DNA from: Phaseolus vulgaris
Taxonomy: Eukaryota; Streptophyta; Magnoliopsida; Fabales; Fabaceae
Length of the DNA: 64,000 bases
Direction: 5' to 3'
Assembly: GCF_000499845.2 (NCBI RefSeq)
Contig: NC_023758.2
Coordinates: forward strand, 8,099,227 to 8,163,226
This document shows positions 10,081 to 20,862 of this stretch, piece by piece. The notes under the pieces were generated by a model. The model had not been told where the DNA came from and did not search any database. It saw only the letters and a list, made by a program, of their open reading frames with translations. The position numbers and the translations under genes are program-made. Positions within the stretch are counted from its first letter, which is position 1; each line of letters starts with the position of its first letter.

Positions 10081-11539
10081 TGTCTAAGATCAAGAGGGGA
10101 GGGGTGAATTGAGCTTATCAAATTTTCGCAAACAATCTAATTTACCATGTAACAGAGGTGAAAAGAACATATTGATATTAAAAGGAACAAATTGTTTTTA
10201 CAGATGAATCTGACACAATTATAACAAAATCAGCACAGTTTAGATCAACCAGCAGCAATACCAGAACCAAATTGATTAACCTACACTGTTTATAAAGTTG
10301 CAGTTTAAGGTACAAAATTAATCAATTTTTACTTAACATAAGCCATCTAGAGTAATGAACCAAATGTCACAGTTTAGTTAAAGGAACCAGTTTACCCTTC
10401 TTATCTTATTACAGATTCACACAACAACTTGATTTATGATTGAAGGGTTGATTAACAAGTTATAACAGCAGATCTTAACCAGGTCCAGAATTAACAGATT
10501 TAGTTTCAATATAACAGATTCCTTTCTTGACAGATTATGTGAAATTACAGAATTAAGTGCAGAGATGAGAGAAGAACCACACAAGAATTTTTATACTGGT
10601 TCACTCATCAAGAGCTACGTCTAGTTCACCTCACTCCAAGGTGTAATCCACTAAAAAACTGATACAATCAATTACAAACACACAGCAGTTCTTGAACCCT
10701 TCAAGAACCTCAACTATCAAGGCTGAAAAACACTATTCCAACATACCTTGCACTCCAAGAAACCCTATCTAGAGTGACTAACGCTCAAAACCAATACAAG
10801 AATGAATAAGGAAAAGATTACACCTGAAACAAAGTTGCAAGAACATAAACCAGTTGTTCTATTTGCTCCAAGACAGTACCAACACCTTCATCTAGCACAA
10901 GGTTCTTCAAGAACAAGCTCACATGTATTTCACTTTTTAAAAACCTTTGCAAAACCTTTTCAATTCACTTTTTCACCCACAGAATGTTGTATCTCTGTTA
11001 AAACTGTGATTGTTCAGCATCCCTTTACGTGAGAATGACATTTTCTTTTATAGAGAACAGTTTCTAACCACTTTAAAAAAACAGTTATAGACCAGTTAGC
11101 AAAACAACAAATTGATTTTGAAAAACAACAGGTTAAAAGATGATAAAGCTGCCAGCTCAGCTTAACTGAAACAACAGACTGAGTTGTACCTTTGGTGCCC
11201 TAACAGAATTTCGAAAAGCCTTTAACAGAGAAGAAATAAACCGATTGCTTTTTCATAAAACAGATTTATTTTTGTACTGAATCAAACCATTTAAGAAAAC
11301 TTTCAAAAGCTTTTCCAAAACCGTTTAACCACATCATGAGCTTGACCTTACTACCTTGATTTGGTAACTAGGATGGGTCATGCAGCAAAAGGCAACCTTG
11401 AATTACACACAACCCTAAAGAATGAGATCATCTAAGACATATAGCAACCTACAAATCAACCTAGCTAACATCTACATCAAACACACTAAAACTAGGTGGA
11501 GATGAGCTTCATCCATCTTCAACACATCCATCTTCAACA
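10081..11539 (-). mobile_element. 3' LTR of Sirevirus copy 3, 1459 bp
   Basis: Runs from TGTCTAAG to CTTCAACA in plus coordinates. It starts with the G-run and TGAATTG block shared with the other Sirevirus LTRs (10093-10115) and is similar along most of its length to the LTR at 42155-44120. The right edge abuts a polypurine tract. Small ORFs inside (for example 10802-11032 plus) have no recognisable product. Confidence 0.85.
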
Positions 11540-12049
11540 ATTTTCCTCTGTTTGATGGAGACAAATTCCCTTTGCTTTGCATAGCTTTGAAGGAAAGTCA
11601 TGATCAATACCTGCACTGCACTAGGTTCCAGTATATGCACAGAAAACTGTTAGATGTAAAACAAAACATAACAGATTTGAGTATTGTTATACCTCCTTGA
11701 AGGTTTAATGCTTGAACCACATTAGCAACATACATGAGCTATTCTTCAACTATCATAACCTTTATCAAGCTATTTTTCTCCCCCTTTGGATTCATCAAAC
11801 AAAATGGGAGCATGGGCTAAAAGAAATACAGCATAGCCATACATGATAGTTTTAGAAATATAACTAGTACAGAAAATTAGAAACCAAATTGTTCAACAAG
11901 ACATAAAAGAAAAAGATTTGGAAAGAATCACATGTGCTTATAGTAAAGCTTAGCTAGCTGCTTCTGGACCCCTTCAATCTGATAGTCTAAGTGTTGAAAC
12001 CTAGCTTGAGTCATTTCGAAATATGTCTTTTGATCATCTGTGAGTGTGT
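11540..12049 (-). other. Region between envelope-like ORF and 3' LTR, with two polypurine tracts
   Basis: On the minus strand AAAGGGGGAGAAAAA (about 11771-11785) is a clear polypurine tract, and a second purine-rich run AACAGAGGAAAATT directly abuts the LTR (11540-11553). Multiple polypurine tracts are known in Sireviruses. The rest has no coding signal. Confidence 0.65.
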
Positions 12050-13167
12050 CTAGCCTGTGCAGAACCTGTCTATCGAACATTGATAGGGGTTCACCAGGGG
12101 TTCACCTCTATATTCAGGTGCTTGGTATGCAACCAGTGCATTGTAATTTGTGGCAGCAACATCTTCATTCATGAAGGAGTGGATTGGTGATTCGTCTATG
12201 GGTTGCACAAATGGTTGAGCTAGTGATTCCACCCTGTGTGATGATGAATGATGCATCCTATAGAATGATGCTTCTGCAGCTTGCACAGTTTCATCTTCCC
12301 TATGCATTCCAACATTCTCTTATTCTCCATCTCCATGGTTAAAGGCTTCATGCTCAGGTCTATGGGCAGTATTCCTTCTGAAAATCCAACCATCTTCCTC
12401 CTTATGAAATCCCATTTTCATGAGAGTAGAATTGTCTATCTCACTTGTTGCTTTGATAGTATCATTTCTTTCATTTCTTTGATAGAATCAGGGAGCCTTG
12501 TGGATTTGAGCATGTGTTCCACCATAGTACTCACCCAATTTACCTTGAGCTGATTCATTATGCAATAAAGCAGTATCAAATCTTCCTCATGAAGAACATC
12601 ATGATTGCTTCCTCTAGGAGTGAGTTGCCAAGTAATGATGTGAGCTAAGAGTCTTGGAATTAAAGTAAGATTACCTGCATGAAACCTAACCACTGGTTCA
12701 GTAGGATTCCTCACACAACTTCTATAGAACTGCATCTTGTTGAACCCTTGAATTCCAGCAGTGTTCCCTTTGCTCACTTTCAGCCCTGAGTATTTGATTC
12801 CACCAACATTGTTCCAGATTTCTCTAGTGACTTTCAACTTTACACCTTTCACATAGGAGACAAGACTCTTGCCATCTTGTTCAAGGTTGCTATAGAACAC
12901 CTTCACTAGGTCTGGATAAACATTTCCAGTCATTTCCAGAAAACTTTTCAGTTTTTCTATGCTTGAGCAGAGTTTTTGCTTCTGTCAAATTTTCATCTCT
13001 CGCCATGAGAATTCCAGCACCTTAGGTACATTGATTTGCTTCCTGCTTGTCTCATGTATGAACCTTGTCATAGCTTTAGAATCTCCAGCAAACCAATTTT
13101 CCAGAATACCTTGGTTGCTGTTAGGTTGCTCTTTGGACTTCTTCTTTCTGAGTGAAGAGGATGCCAT
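12050..13167 (-). pseudogene. Sirevirus envelope-like ORF, broken
   Basis: The start is the ATG at 13167 (MASSSLRKKKSKEQPNSNQG). A single TGA at 12985-12987 interrupts the frame, which then continues with PDLVKVFYSNLEQDGKSLVS, VKLKVTREIWNNVGGIKYSG and HIITWQLTPRGSNHDVLHEE. A frameshift near 12436 leads to the tail at 12050-12307. Position after RNase H and the wording match the envelope-like proteins annotated in legume Sireviruses. The role of that protein is unproven, and I see no clear signal peptide or membrane anchor. It could equally be an uncharacterised accessory protein. Confidence 0.72.
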
Positions 13168-13713
13168 TGCTTAGTCTATTGTTACATGTACCTATTCACC
13201 AATGGACAGTTCCAGCTAAAAAGAAAGTTAGTATGCAATTTATATGATCAATAATAACAGAAACAACACTCATAGAGTATCAGTTTTGAACCTGGACAGC
13301 TTATAGCAAAGATGAGAAACTGTGAAATGCAATTGATATAAGCCAAATTTATATAGAGCTCAAGTCAGATTTCAAGGATCACGGGTTTTGAAAACTAAAT
13401 CAATGAAACCAGATGCAGTACAAATTTGATTCTTTATTTAGTACAGCAGGTGCAATTTTGAATGATGCAAGAATATATTGGAAACATATTTCAGCTTAGC
13501 AAATCAAATCTGTTGCACAATCAAGATATCAAATTAGTTAGGATATCCACACATGAATGTCATAAACCTGCTAGTCAATAACCATAAAAGCAGTCAATGG
13601 TCAAGGAGAGAGAAAAGTGATTGTTTCTCTTTCCTAGTCACAATTGTAATTCTGAAACAGAAAAAGAACACGTTAAAACATAAGATAACATATTGAAATT
13701 TTTACTGCAGTGA
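13168..13713. other. Spacer between RNase H and envelope-like ORF
   Basis: About 545 bp of AT-rich sequence inside Sirevirus copy 3. No ORF, repeat or regulatory motif that I can support. Confidence 0.5.
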
Positions 13714-14463
13714 TCAATTTAAGCTAATGATACCCAATTCATTTAGAAGAAAGTAAAACTTATCTTTAGCAAGAGGTTTAGTAAAGAAATCAGCCAATTG
13801 AGATTCAGTACCAATGAATTTAATATCACAAGTTCCGTTAGCTATATGCTCTCTTAGGAAATGATGTCTAATTTCAATATGTTTAGTTCTTGAATGCATA
13901 ACAGGATTCTGAGACAGATTTATAACACTAGTATTATCACAGTTGATAGGTATCTTATTCAAAAGAATTCCAAAGTCACTTAGTTGTTGCCTTAGCCAGA
14001 GTGTTTGAGCACAACAACTTCCAACTGCTATGTATTCTGCCTCTATTGTAGAGAAAGCAACACAGGCTTGTTTCTTGCAATGCCAAGAGATTAGAGTTGA
14101 CCCAAGCATGTGACAAGTCCCACTTGTGCTCTTCCTATCAACCTTGCAACCTGCAAAATCAGAATCTGAAAAAGCTGTCAAGTTTAAAGAAACATTGTTT
14201 GGATACCATAGTCCAACATCTTTAGTCCCTTCTAAGTATTTTAGAATCCTCTTAGTTGCATTGTAATGTGATTCCCTTGGATCAGATTGATATCTAGCAC
14301 ATAAGCATACAACAAACATAATGTCAGGCCTGCTAGCTGTTAAGTATAACAAAGAACCAATTAAACCCCTGTATTTTGATTGATCCACTGATTTTCCTAC
14401 ACAATCCTGGTCCAGTTGGCAGCTTGTTGAAATAGGAGTGTTGATAGCTTTGCATTGATCCAT
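13714..14463 (-). pseudogene. copia reverse transcriptase end and RNase H
   Basis: An open stretch of 249 codons covers the end of the reverse transcriptase (VDQSKYRGLIGSLLYLTASR) and a full copia RNase H: TAFSDSDFAGCKVDRKSTSG, AFSTIEAEYIAVGSCC, PINCDNTSVINLSQNP and HSRTKHIEIRHHF, ending in ADFFTKPLAKDKF. RNase H removes the RNA strand during reverse transcription. The catalytic Asp, Glu and Asp appear present. It is separated by a frameshift near 14465-14520 from the rest of the enzyme. Confidence 0.87.
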
Positions 14464-14520
14464 ATCAAACTTCCTAAGAAACTCCTTGCAGTACTTTGCT
14501 TATTTATGAAGATTCCATTC

Positions 14521-15150
14521 TTAAGCTGTTTCACTTGCAATCCAAGGAAAAAATTTCATTTCTCCTAACATTGACATTTCAAATTCACTTTTCATTGCAT
14601 CTACAAAAGTTTCACACATTTCTTTTTTTTTGGATCCGAAGATGATATCATCCACATAGACTTGCACAAATATAATGTCTTCTCTTTTCTTATTTATGAA
14701 CAAGGTTTTATCAGAGGTGCCACGATCATAACCATGAGAAAGCATAAACTCACTTAGCCTCTCATACCATTGTCTAGGTGCCTGCATTAATCCATACAGT
14801 GCCTTCTTGAGCTTGTACACATGCTCTGGATTTTTGTAGTCTTCGAACCCTGGAGGCTGAGATACAAACACTTCTTCATTAATATAACCATTCAAGAATG
14901 CACTCTTAACATCCATTTGGAATAACCTAAATCCTTTTATGCTAGAAAATTCTAAGAGTTATCTGATTGCTTCAAGACGTGCTACTGGTGCATAGGTTTC
15001 ACCAAAATCTATTCCCTCTTCTTGGTTGTAGCCTTTAGCAACCAACCTTGCTTTATTTCTGGTGATAGCCCCATGTCCATCCATCTTGTTCATGTACACC
15101 CATTTGGTTCCTATGATATTCATCTCATGTGTTCTTGAACTGAAGACCAT
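14521..15150 (-). pseudogene. copia reverse transcriptase palm, broken
   Basis: The piece at 14521-14916 carries MDVKSAFLNGYINEEVFV, KKALYGLMQAPRQWYERLSE and the catalytic YVDD in VQVYVDDIIFGS. The piece at 14959-15150 carries the upstream fingers region (NKARLVAKGYNQEEGIDF, GETYAPVARLEAIR). A stop or shift lies between them, and another ends the palm at 14521. Together with 13714-14463 this is a recognisable but dead enzyme. Confidence 0.85.
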
Positions 15151-15732
15151 ACTTCATTGTATTCAAACAGGTTCAGTTATTCCTGCATTGTTGTTATCCA
15201 GTTGCTATGTTGTAGAGCTTCTTCATGATTTTTAGGCTCAACTTGTGAAACAAAGGCCATTGTCTTGCAGAAGTTGTTAAGAGAATTCCTTGTTGAGACT
15301 CATTTCTCAATTTTCCCAATCACATTGTCAAGTGTGAAATCCCTGGGAGTTTTCCACTCTTTAGGCAATCCTGCATTCACAATAGATTCTTTGACAACAC
15401 TTGGATTAGCTGCATCAAGATCACTGGATTGATTCTTTTGAAGAATGGTTCTTAAATCATCTATATCAGGTTCATCCAGAACAGATTTAGGCACAATACA
15501 ATCAGATTCATCAAACACCACATGCATAGATTCTTCTACAGTAAGCAATCTTTTGTTATACACCCTATAAGCATCTCCATTTATAGCATAGCCAATATGT
15601 ATTCCTTTCATCGGATTTGGGATCAAATTTGCCCAGATTATCTTTTCCATTATTCAGAATAAAACATTTGCAACCAAAGACCATAAGATGACTGATGCTA
15701 GGCTTCCTACCTTTATAAAATTCATAGGGAGT
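15151..15732 (-). pseudogene. copia integrase C-terminal region, broken
   Basis: The ORF 15300-15650 contains YRVYNKRLLTVEESMHVVFD, the conserved segment after the integrase core, and LPKEWKTPRDFTLDNVIGKI, the linker before reverse transcriptase. The remainder to 15732 encodes a degraded GRKPN-type region that stops at the solo LTR. No palindrome pair like that of copies 1 and 2 is visible in this linker. Confidence 0.8.
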
Positions 15733-16722
15733 TGATATGATTCCAATAGCAAGTTATAGATGATTCTTTGACATTTTATGGAATCAACTTGAGCTGGAAT
15801 ATGATTAGGCACTTTTATAGAATTGGATCAATGTTCTATCATTCAAGAACTCACCAAAACTTAAGTAACCAAGCCAAAACTCATATGGAAGTCCATTTCT
15901 TGCCAATTGAATTGATTGGAATGCTTAAGAACTCAAATGAACCGATTAAAAAGCTTTAGAAATGAAATGAACCGAATAAAATCTTAGAAAAGGAAGATGA
16001 ACCGATTATATTCAGCAAAGAAGAAGATGAACCGAACAAAACCACCAAAGAAACTAAAACACCGATTAGAATTGCAAGACAAGTCCTAAAACATGTTTAT
16101 GGAATTCAAATGGACATGGAAATGGAAGAAATAGATGGAGAAGAGAGAAGACTTTTGTGGTTTTCGTTCTTGGTTGATGAACACGCCACTTGAAGTGTGA
16201 ATGCTCCAAGATAAGTGTGAATTGCCGCCACTTGAGGAACAAAGGCACTCAAGATGAGACTAGGAAGAGGAGAAGGCAAGTTCTCACACCACTCAATCAC
16301 CAATTTGGGAGAGTTTTGTTACTTCAAAAATCAATTCTATTATTTGAAGGACCTAAGCCCTCCTTTTATAGGAGCAAGGGCCGGTCATAAGACTACAAAG
16401 CTTGCACTACAAGCTAACCAAAGGTCCTCTTTCACTCACTATTAACGCCTATAGTGAGTCAAGAAGAGTCACCTTCTAGAAAATTCTAAACTAAAGCCTA
16501 AAGATGCTTTTATAAAAGAGGTATCTAATGTTTCCCTCCAAGTACCTTCCTAAAAGCTATATATTTAAACATTCTACAAAAGACACTATAAAAAGAGAAA
16601 ACATTCTACCACTACTTCCTAATTCTTTGATCTTGCTCCTTGTAAGCCTTTGAGGTGGGCTAATGTCTTCTTGAGCCTCTTCAACTTCAGCCTCTACTTC
16701 TACTTGCTCTTGATCTCCATCA
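15733..16722 (-). mobile_element. CRM-family solo LTR, 990 bp, TSD GGAGT
   Basis: Starts TGATATGATT and ends CTCCATCA, with GGAGT on both sides (15728-15732 and 16723-16727). Removing it rejoins the integrase codons for the KKTPYE motif. It is related to the CRM-like LTRs at 9017 and 19878 but diverged, so it is older. The small ORF near its right end (16557-16720, minus) is the LTR-encoded tail of the CRM-like polyprotein, QRLTRSKIKELGSS. Confidence 0.93.
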
Positions 16723-16727
16723 GGAGT

Positions 16728-17257
16728 TTTCTTAAGAATAGGTTTAATCAAAATTCTGTTAAGCACATAAGAGGCCGTGTATACTGCATATGCCTATAAA
16801 TATTTAGGTAGATTAGATTCATTTAACATGGTCCTAGCTAATTCCTCTAGTGATCTATTCTTCCTTTCAACTACACCATTTTGTTGGGGTGTCCTTGGAG
16901 CAGGATAGCTATGTATGATCCCATGTTTTTCACAAAACCTATCAAACTTTGCATTTTGAAACTCTCCCCCATGATCACTACGAATATGTTTTATGCTATT
17001 TTCATTTTCATTATACAAAACCTTAGTCAGTTTCTTAAAAGCTTTATATGCATCATTTTTAGAAGCAAGAAACAGAGTCCATGTATATCTTAAGAAGTCA
17101 TCAACAATTACCAAAGCATAGAAGTTTCCAGCTAAACTAGCAGTCCTAGAAGGTCCAAACAAATCCATATGCAAAACATCTAAATCCTTATTTGTAGAGA
17201 CCACATCCTTTGTTTTAAAAGAAATTCTTATTTGCTTACCCTTTACGCATGCATCAC
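16728..17257 (-). pseudogene. copia integrase core, N-terminal side
   Basis: The ORF 16794-17204 holds DVLHMDLFGPSRTASLAGNF, IVDDFLRYTWTLF, IRSDHGGEFQNAKF and NGVVERKNRSLEELART, so all three catalytic acids are present. A TAG at 16794-16796 replaces the Trp codon of the KYFWAD motif. The zinc-finger side is cut at about 17257 after CVKGKQIRISFK. Confidence 0.86.
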
Positions 17258-17554
17258 TGATAGCTGTCGTTTTGCTGCCAAATTAATATTATTCTAGCGT
17301 AGACTTGTCTAACACTAGAGAGATGATAGTATAATTGTGGCCAGATGACCCCAAGTCGTCTCCCAACGAATGCAATAGTGATTCAGTTAACCAAATTCAA
17401 AATCTATCTATCAGCAATGAAAAGTTAGTAATAACAATAATAATAAAAAGGGGATTAGATAGTTGTGCAGAAAAATATAAAAAAGATTAAAATAACAAAT
17501 AAAAAGCGGTTGATCCCAAGTTCTTCGACCATTGAATTCTTCACAGGTTCTCTA
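17258..17554. other. Unassigned 297-bp scrap, possibly part of another LTR
   Basis: Begins TGATAGCTGTCG at the point where copia integrase stops, and ends where the copy 4 LTR starts. It matches nothing else in the window and has no coding capacity. A TG start right at the break suggests an LTR end, but no matching duplication or CA end can be shown. Confidence 0.4.
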
Positions 17555-19837
17555 TGTTGAATCAAGTGTGTTCAAGCTTTGAAGAATCCAAATCCTTTGA
17601 GTGTGATGGAAGGCTGGATGTGCTTGTTGTTGCTGAGGTGTTTTAGAATAGGATCTGGGGTAGATTCTCTGTGTAAATCCACTCTTGATTGAATCCAAAG
17701 CTTAAGTATTCTCAAACCTTTTGAATTGAAAGTATTTTTGAAACTAAGTGAAAAACAACCTGTTGTTTTGTCGAAACAACCGATTGTTTTATACTTAGGT
17801 GTTTTGAGAAAGGTTGAAAACTATTTTTGGTGGTTGACTTATTGTCAAACCAAAACAACCGATTGATTCGAGCATTCAACCTATTGTTTGTTTTGAAACC
17901 ATAACAAAAAACTGTTTTGTGCTTTGACTGAGTTTTAAATGATTTTATAACTGAATGCACTCCAGTTTTAAATGCTTTGACCAGTCTTTGAAAGCTATAA
18001 AGAGTTTGTTCAGATTATGTAACAAACTAGAACTGAGATTTAATCATAGAAAAACATATATGAGTTTTTTACTAATTTTGCTTTTCAAGAGTTAAATATG
18101 TTAGAATGGATGGCTTTAAAATAGAGGGGGGGGGGTGAATTGTTTAAAGAGGGTTTTCGCAATATTTTAAAACAAGAATGAAATTATCTCAAGAAACAAT
18201 TGATAAGAAATTCAGTTTGCCAAAACAGCAATAAAAAACAGCAGCACCAGAAAAATAATCGGTTGTTTCACATAAACAATCGGTTGTTTATATTAGCAAA
18301 CAACAAACAAACTGAATTTAAAGAGTTAGGGATAGAGAGATTTCACACAGATCTTTATACTGGTTCACTCCAAACCCAGAGCTACATCTAGTCTTCTCAG
18401 AAACCCTGAGGAAATCCACTAAGCAATCACAACTTGATCACTTACACCACAACGAAGAAAGTGACCTTGAACACCTCAAGACACACACTCTTCTTGCCCA
18501 ACACACCAACACTAAGATTGATGATCTTGATCCCCTCAAGAACACACAACCAATCTCAGCAAACACAGAAACGAAAACTTGTTTCACAAAGTACACGGAT
18601 TACACTTGTTACAGAAGATAATCTGAAATCAATACAAGCAGAATCCTACTCCACAAACTTTGATCAATCACAAATTTAAGCAATCTCAGCTCTTTGAAAA
18701 ACTCAAAAACTCTTAGTAAAAAAACTTGTAAAAGATTAATTCTCAAATCTGTTTTTCTGAATATATTCAAAGATGTAGTTTGTTATCAAATCTTAACAAA
18801 CTCTTAAATTGCATTAAAAGATTGGTCAAAGCATTTAATGACTGGAGCGTAAGCAGTTAAATCATTTAAAGCTCAGTCAAAGATAAAATAGTTTTTCTGT
18901 TATGGTCCCAAAACAAACAATCGGTTGTTTCCTCGAATCAATCGGTTGTTTTGGTTTTAACAGTTCAACCATTTGAAAAATAGTTTTCAATCTTTTCTCA
19001 AAACATCTAAGTATAAACAATCGGTTGTTTCGACAAAACAATCAGTTGTTTTTAACTTAGTTTTGAAAAACATTTTACTTTCAAAAAGATTGAGAATGCC
19101 TATGCTTTAGATTCGATCAACGGGTGGATTACAACACTCAAACTACCCCAGAACTAGACTAAACCAGCACAGCAACAGCAAGCACAACCAAGGCTTCAAC
19201 ATCCTTCAATGGGTATGGATTCTTCAAAGCTTGAACACCACTTGGTTCAACAAAATATTGCTTAGAGATTGCTTTGATCAAGATAGAGTGGAATAGGATT
19301 TTCATTTGTATTGATTTCAGATTATTCTGTAACAAGTGTAATCCTTTTGTACTTTGTGTAAACTCTAGTGTGTGAGGTCGAGAAGTGTTGTGTCCTCCTG
19401 AGGTTGTCAAGATCAACATTCTTGGTGGTGTATGTGCTTAGCCAAAGGAAATGTGTGTCTTGAGGGGATCAAGGTCACTTCTTTGGTGGTGTGTGAGAGT
19501 AATCTAGGTTTGGTTACTTAGTGGATTCCCCAGTGGTTTCTGGGAAGACTGGAAGTAGCTCCTGGTTTAAGAGTGAACCAATATAAATTGTGTGTGCAAT
19601 CTCTCTATCCCTTAAACTCTTTAATTTCAATTTATATTTGTTAACTGGTATAAACAACCGATTGTTTTGTGAAACAACCGATTGTTTTTCTGGTGCTGTG
19701 CTAAATTGCTTTGTGTTTTTGGCAAACTGAATTCTAAATCAATTTTTCTACAAGGAATTTCATTCTAGACTAAAAAGTTTGCGAAAATCCTCTTTAAACC
19801 ATTCACCCCCTCTAGTTTAAAGCCATACATTCTAACA
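17555..19837 (+). mobile_element. 5' LTR of Sirevirus copy 4, split by a solo LTR
   Basis: Left part 17555-18098 begins TGTTGAATC; right part 19253-19837 ends TCTAACA, next to the primer-binding site. Without the insert the LTR is about 1.12 kb, matching the LTR at 45088-46206 (1119 bp). It holds palindrome pairs at 17756/17777, 17856/17877 and 19655/19675, the last spaced 20 bp. Confidence 0.9.
18099..19252 (-). mobile_element. Sirevirus solo LTR inside a sister LTR, TSD AAATA
   Basis: A 1154-bp LTR of the copy 1/2/4 family in the opposite orientation to its host LTR. AAATA flanks it at 18094-18098 and 19253-19257. It has no internal region. Palindrome pairs lie at 18256/18277, 18918/18939 and 19018/19039, each 21 bp apart. 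Host and insert form inverted LTR arms, which can be mistaken for a palindromic duplication. Confidence 0.93.
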
Positions 19838-19877
19838 ATTGGTATCAGAGCTTGGTTCTTGAAATTTATTCAAGTGT
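19838..19877 (+). other. Primer-binding site and leader start of Sirevirus copy 4
   Basis: TGGTATCAGAGC at 19840-19851 is the canonical site complementary to plant initiator tRNA-Met. The leader is cut by the CRM-like element at 19877, after the first copy of AGTGT, and resumes at 27654, 20 bp before gag. Confidence 0.92.
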
Positions 19878-20862
19878 TGATGTGATTCCAATAGCCACAT
19901 AGAACAAGATTCTTGACACTTTGAGGAATCACCTTGAGCTGGAAAATATAGAGGCACTTTCTTAGAAGTTGGATCATGGTTCTAAAATCAAGAACTCACC
20001 AATAACAAGTACCAAATCCCAAACTCATTTGGATGAACCAAATATTGTCAAATTGAATCAACAAAGGAGAAGGAAAAGAAGAAACCGAACAGAATTGAAT
20101 TAAAAACAAAAGTACCGAACAGAATTAAGAAGCAAACAGAAAATAGGTGCTGGAAAATTAAAGGAACCGAAACAAAAACAACTCAAAACTCAAAGCTACA
20201 TGAACAAATTGAAGAAGAAGAAAGGAAGGAGAAGAGAATGCTCATGAAGATGGAGGAATGGTTGGATGATCACGCCACTAGAAGAATGGATGCTCCTAGA
20301 TGAGTGTGCAAGCCGCCACTTGAGGAAACCATGGTCCTTCAAGATAAGACTAGAGTAGAAGCTCAAAAGCTCTCCAAATGCTCACTCCAATTTTGAGTAT
20401 AGTTTCTTTAGATAAAATCAAATCTGAAATTTACAAGGAAGGCACCTCTATTTATAGCCTAAGGTGCTGAAAAAGAAAGCTAAAACAATTCAAAATTCCC
20501 TCCTAATTCAAACTAGAACCGGCGCCTATTTGCAAAGCAAGGAAGGTGTGATCCTTTCCTTCACTTTGGCACCCCCTATTCTACTTCTACACCTATCTAC
20601 TAATACACCCCCTAAAGCTCCTAACTAAAGCCTAAAAGATGCTATAACAAAAGAGGTTTCTAAGGTTTCCCTCTAAGCACCTTCAACTAAAGACACTACA
20701 AAAAGAGAAAATAAATGTCCTCTAGCTCCCAAGGCTTTGAACATGCTTCTTGTAATCCTTTGAGGTGGACTTTGACCTCCATGGGCGTCCTCCATTTGTG
20801 CCTCCACCTCTTCTTGAGCTTGATGAGTGGCCTCCATGTTCTCTTGGGCTTGATCTCCATCA
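19878..20862 (-). mobile_element. 3' LTR of the CRM-like element, 985 bp
   Basis: TGATGTGATT to CTCCATCA. Bases 20673-20862 also encode about the last 62 residues of the polyprotein. A minus-strand TATAAATAG box lies near 20450-20460. Just internal to it, GGGGAGTA on the minus strand (20863-20872) is the polypurine tract. Confidence 0.93.

Larger units (their letters stand above)
10081..17257 (-). mobile_element. Sirevirus copy 3 with envelope-like ORF, 5' part missing
   Basis: Minus-strand order: integrase (from 17257), reverse transcriptase and RNase H, an envelope-like ORF, polypurine tracts, 3' LTR (10081-11539). An extra envelope-like gene after RNase H is a known Sirevirus feature. Gag, protease and 5' LTR are absent; the integrase side stops at 17257 against unrelated DNA. 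A CRM-family solo LTR with TSD GGAGT interrupts the integrase region. Many stops and frameshifts. Confidence 0.88.

Noticed and set aside
12050..13167. Envelope-like ORF as evidence of an infectious virus
   Set aside because: It fits the accessory ORF of plant Sireviruses, shows no clear membrane anchor, and is broken by a stop and a frameshift.
17555..19837. Inversion or palindromic duplication of a Sirevirus LTR
   Set aside because: AAATA duplications at 18094 and 19253 show a separate solo LTR inserted in reverse.
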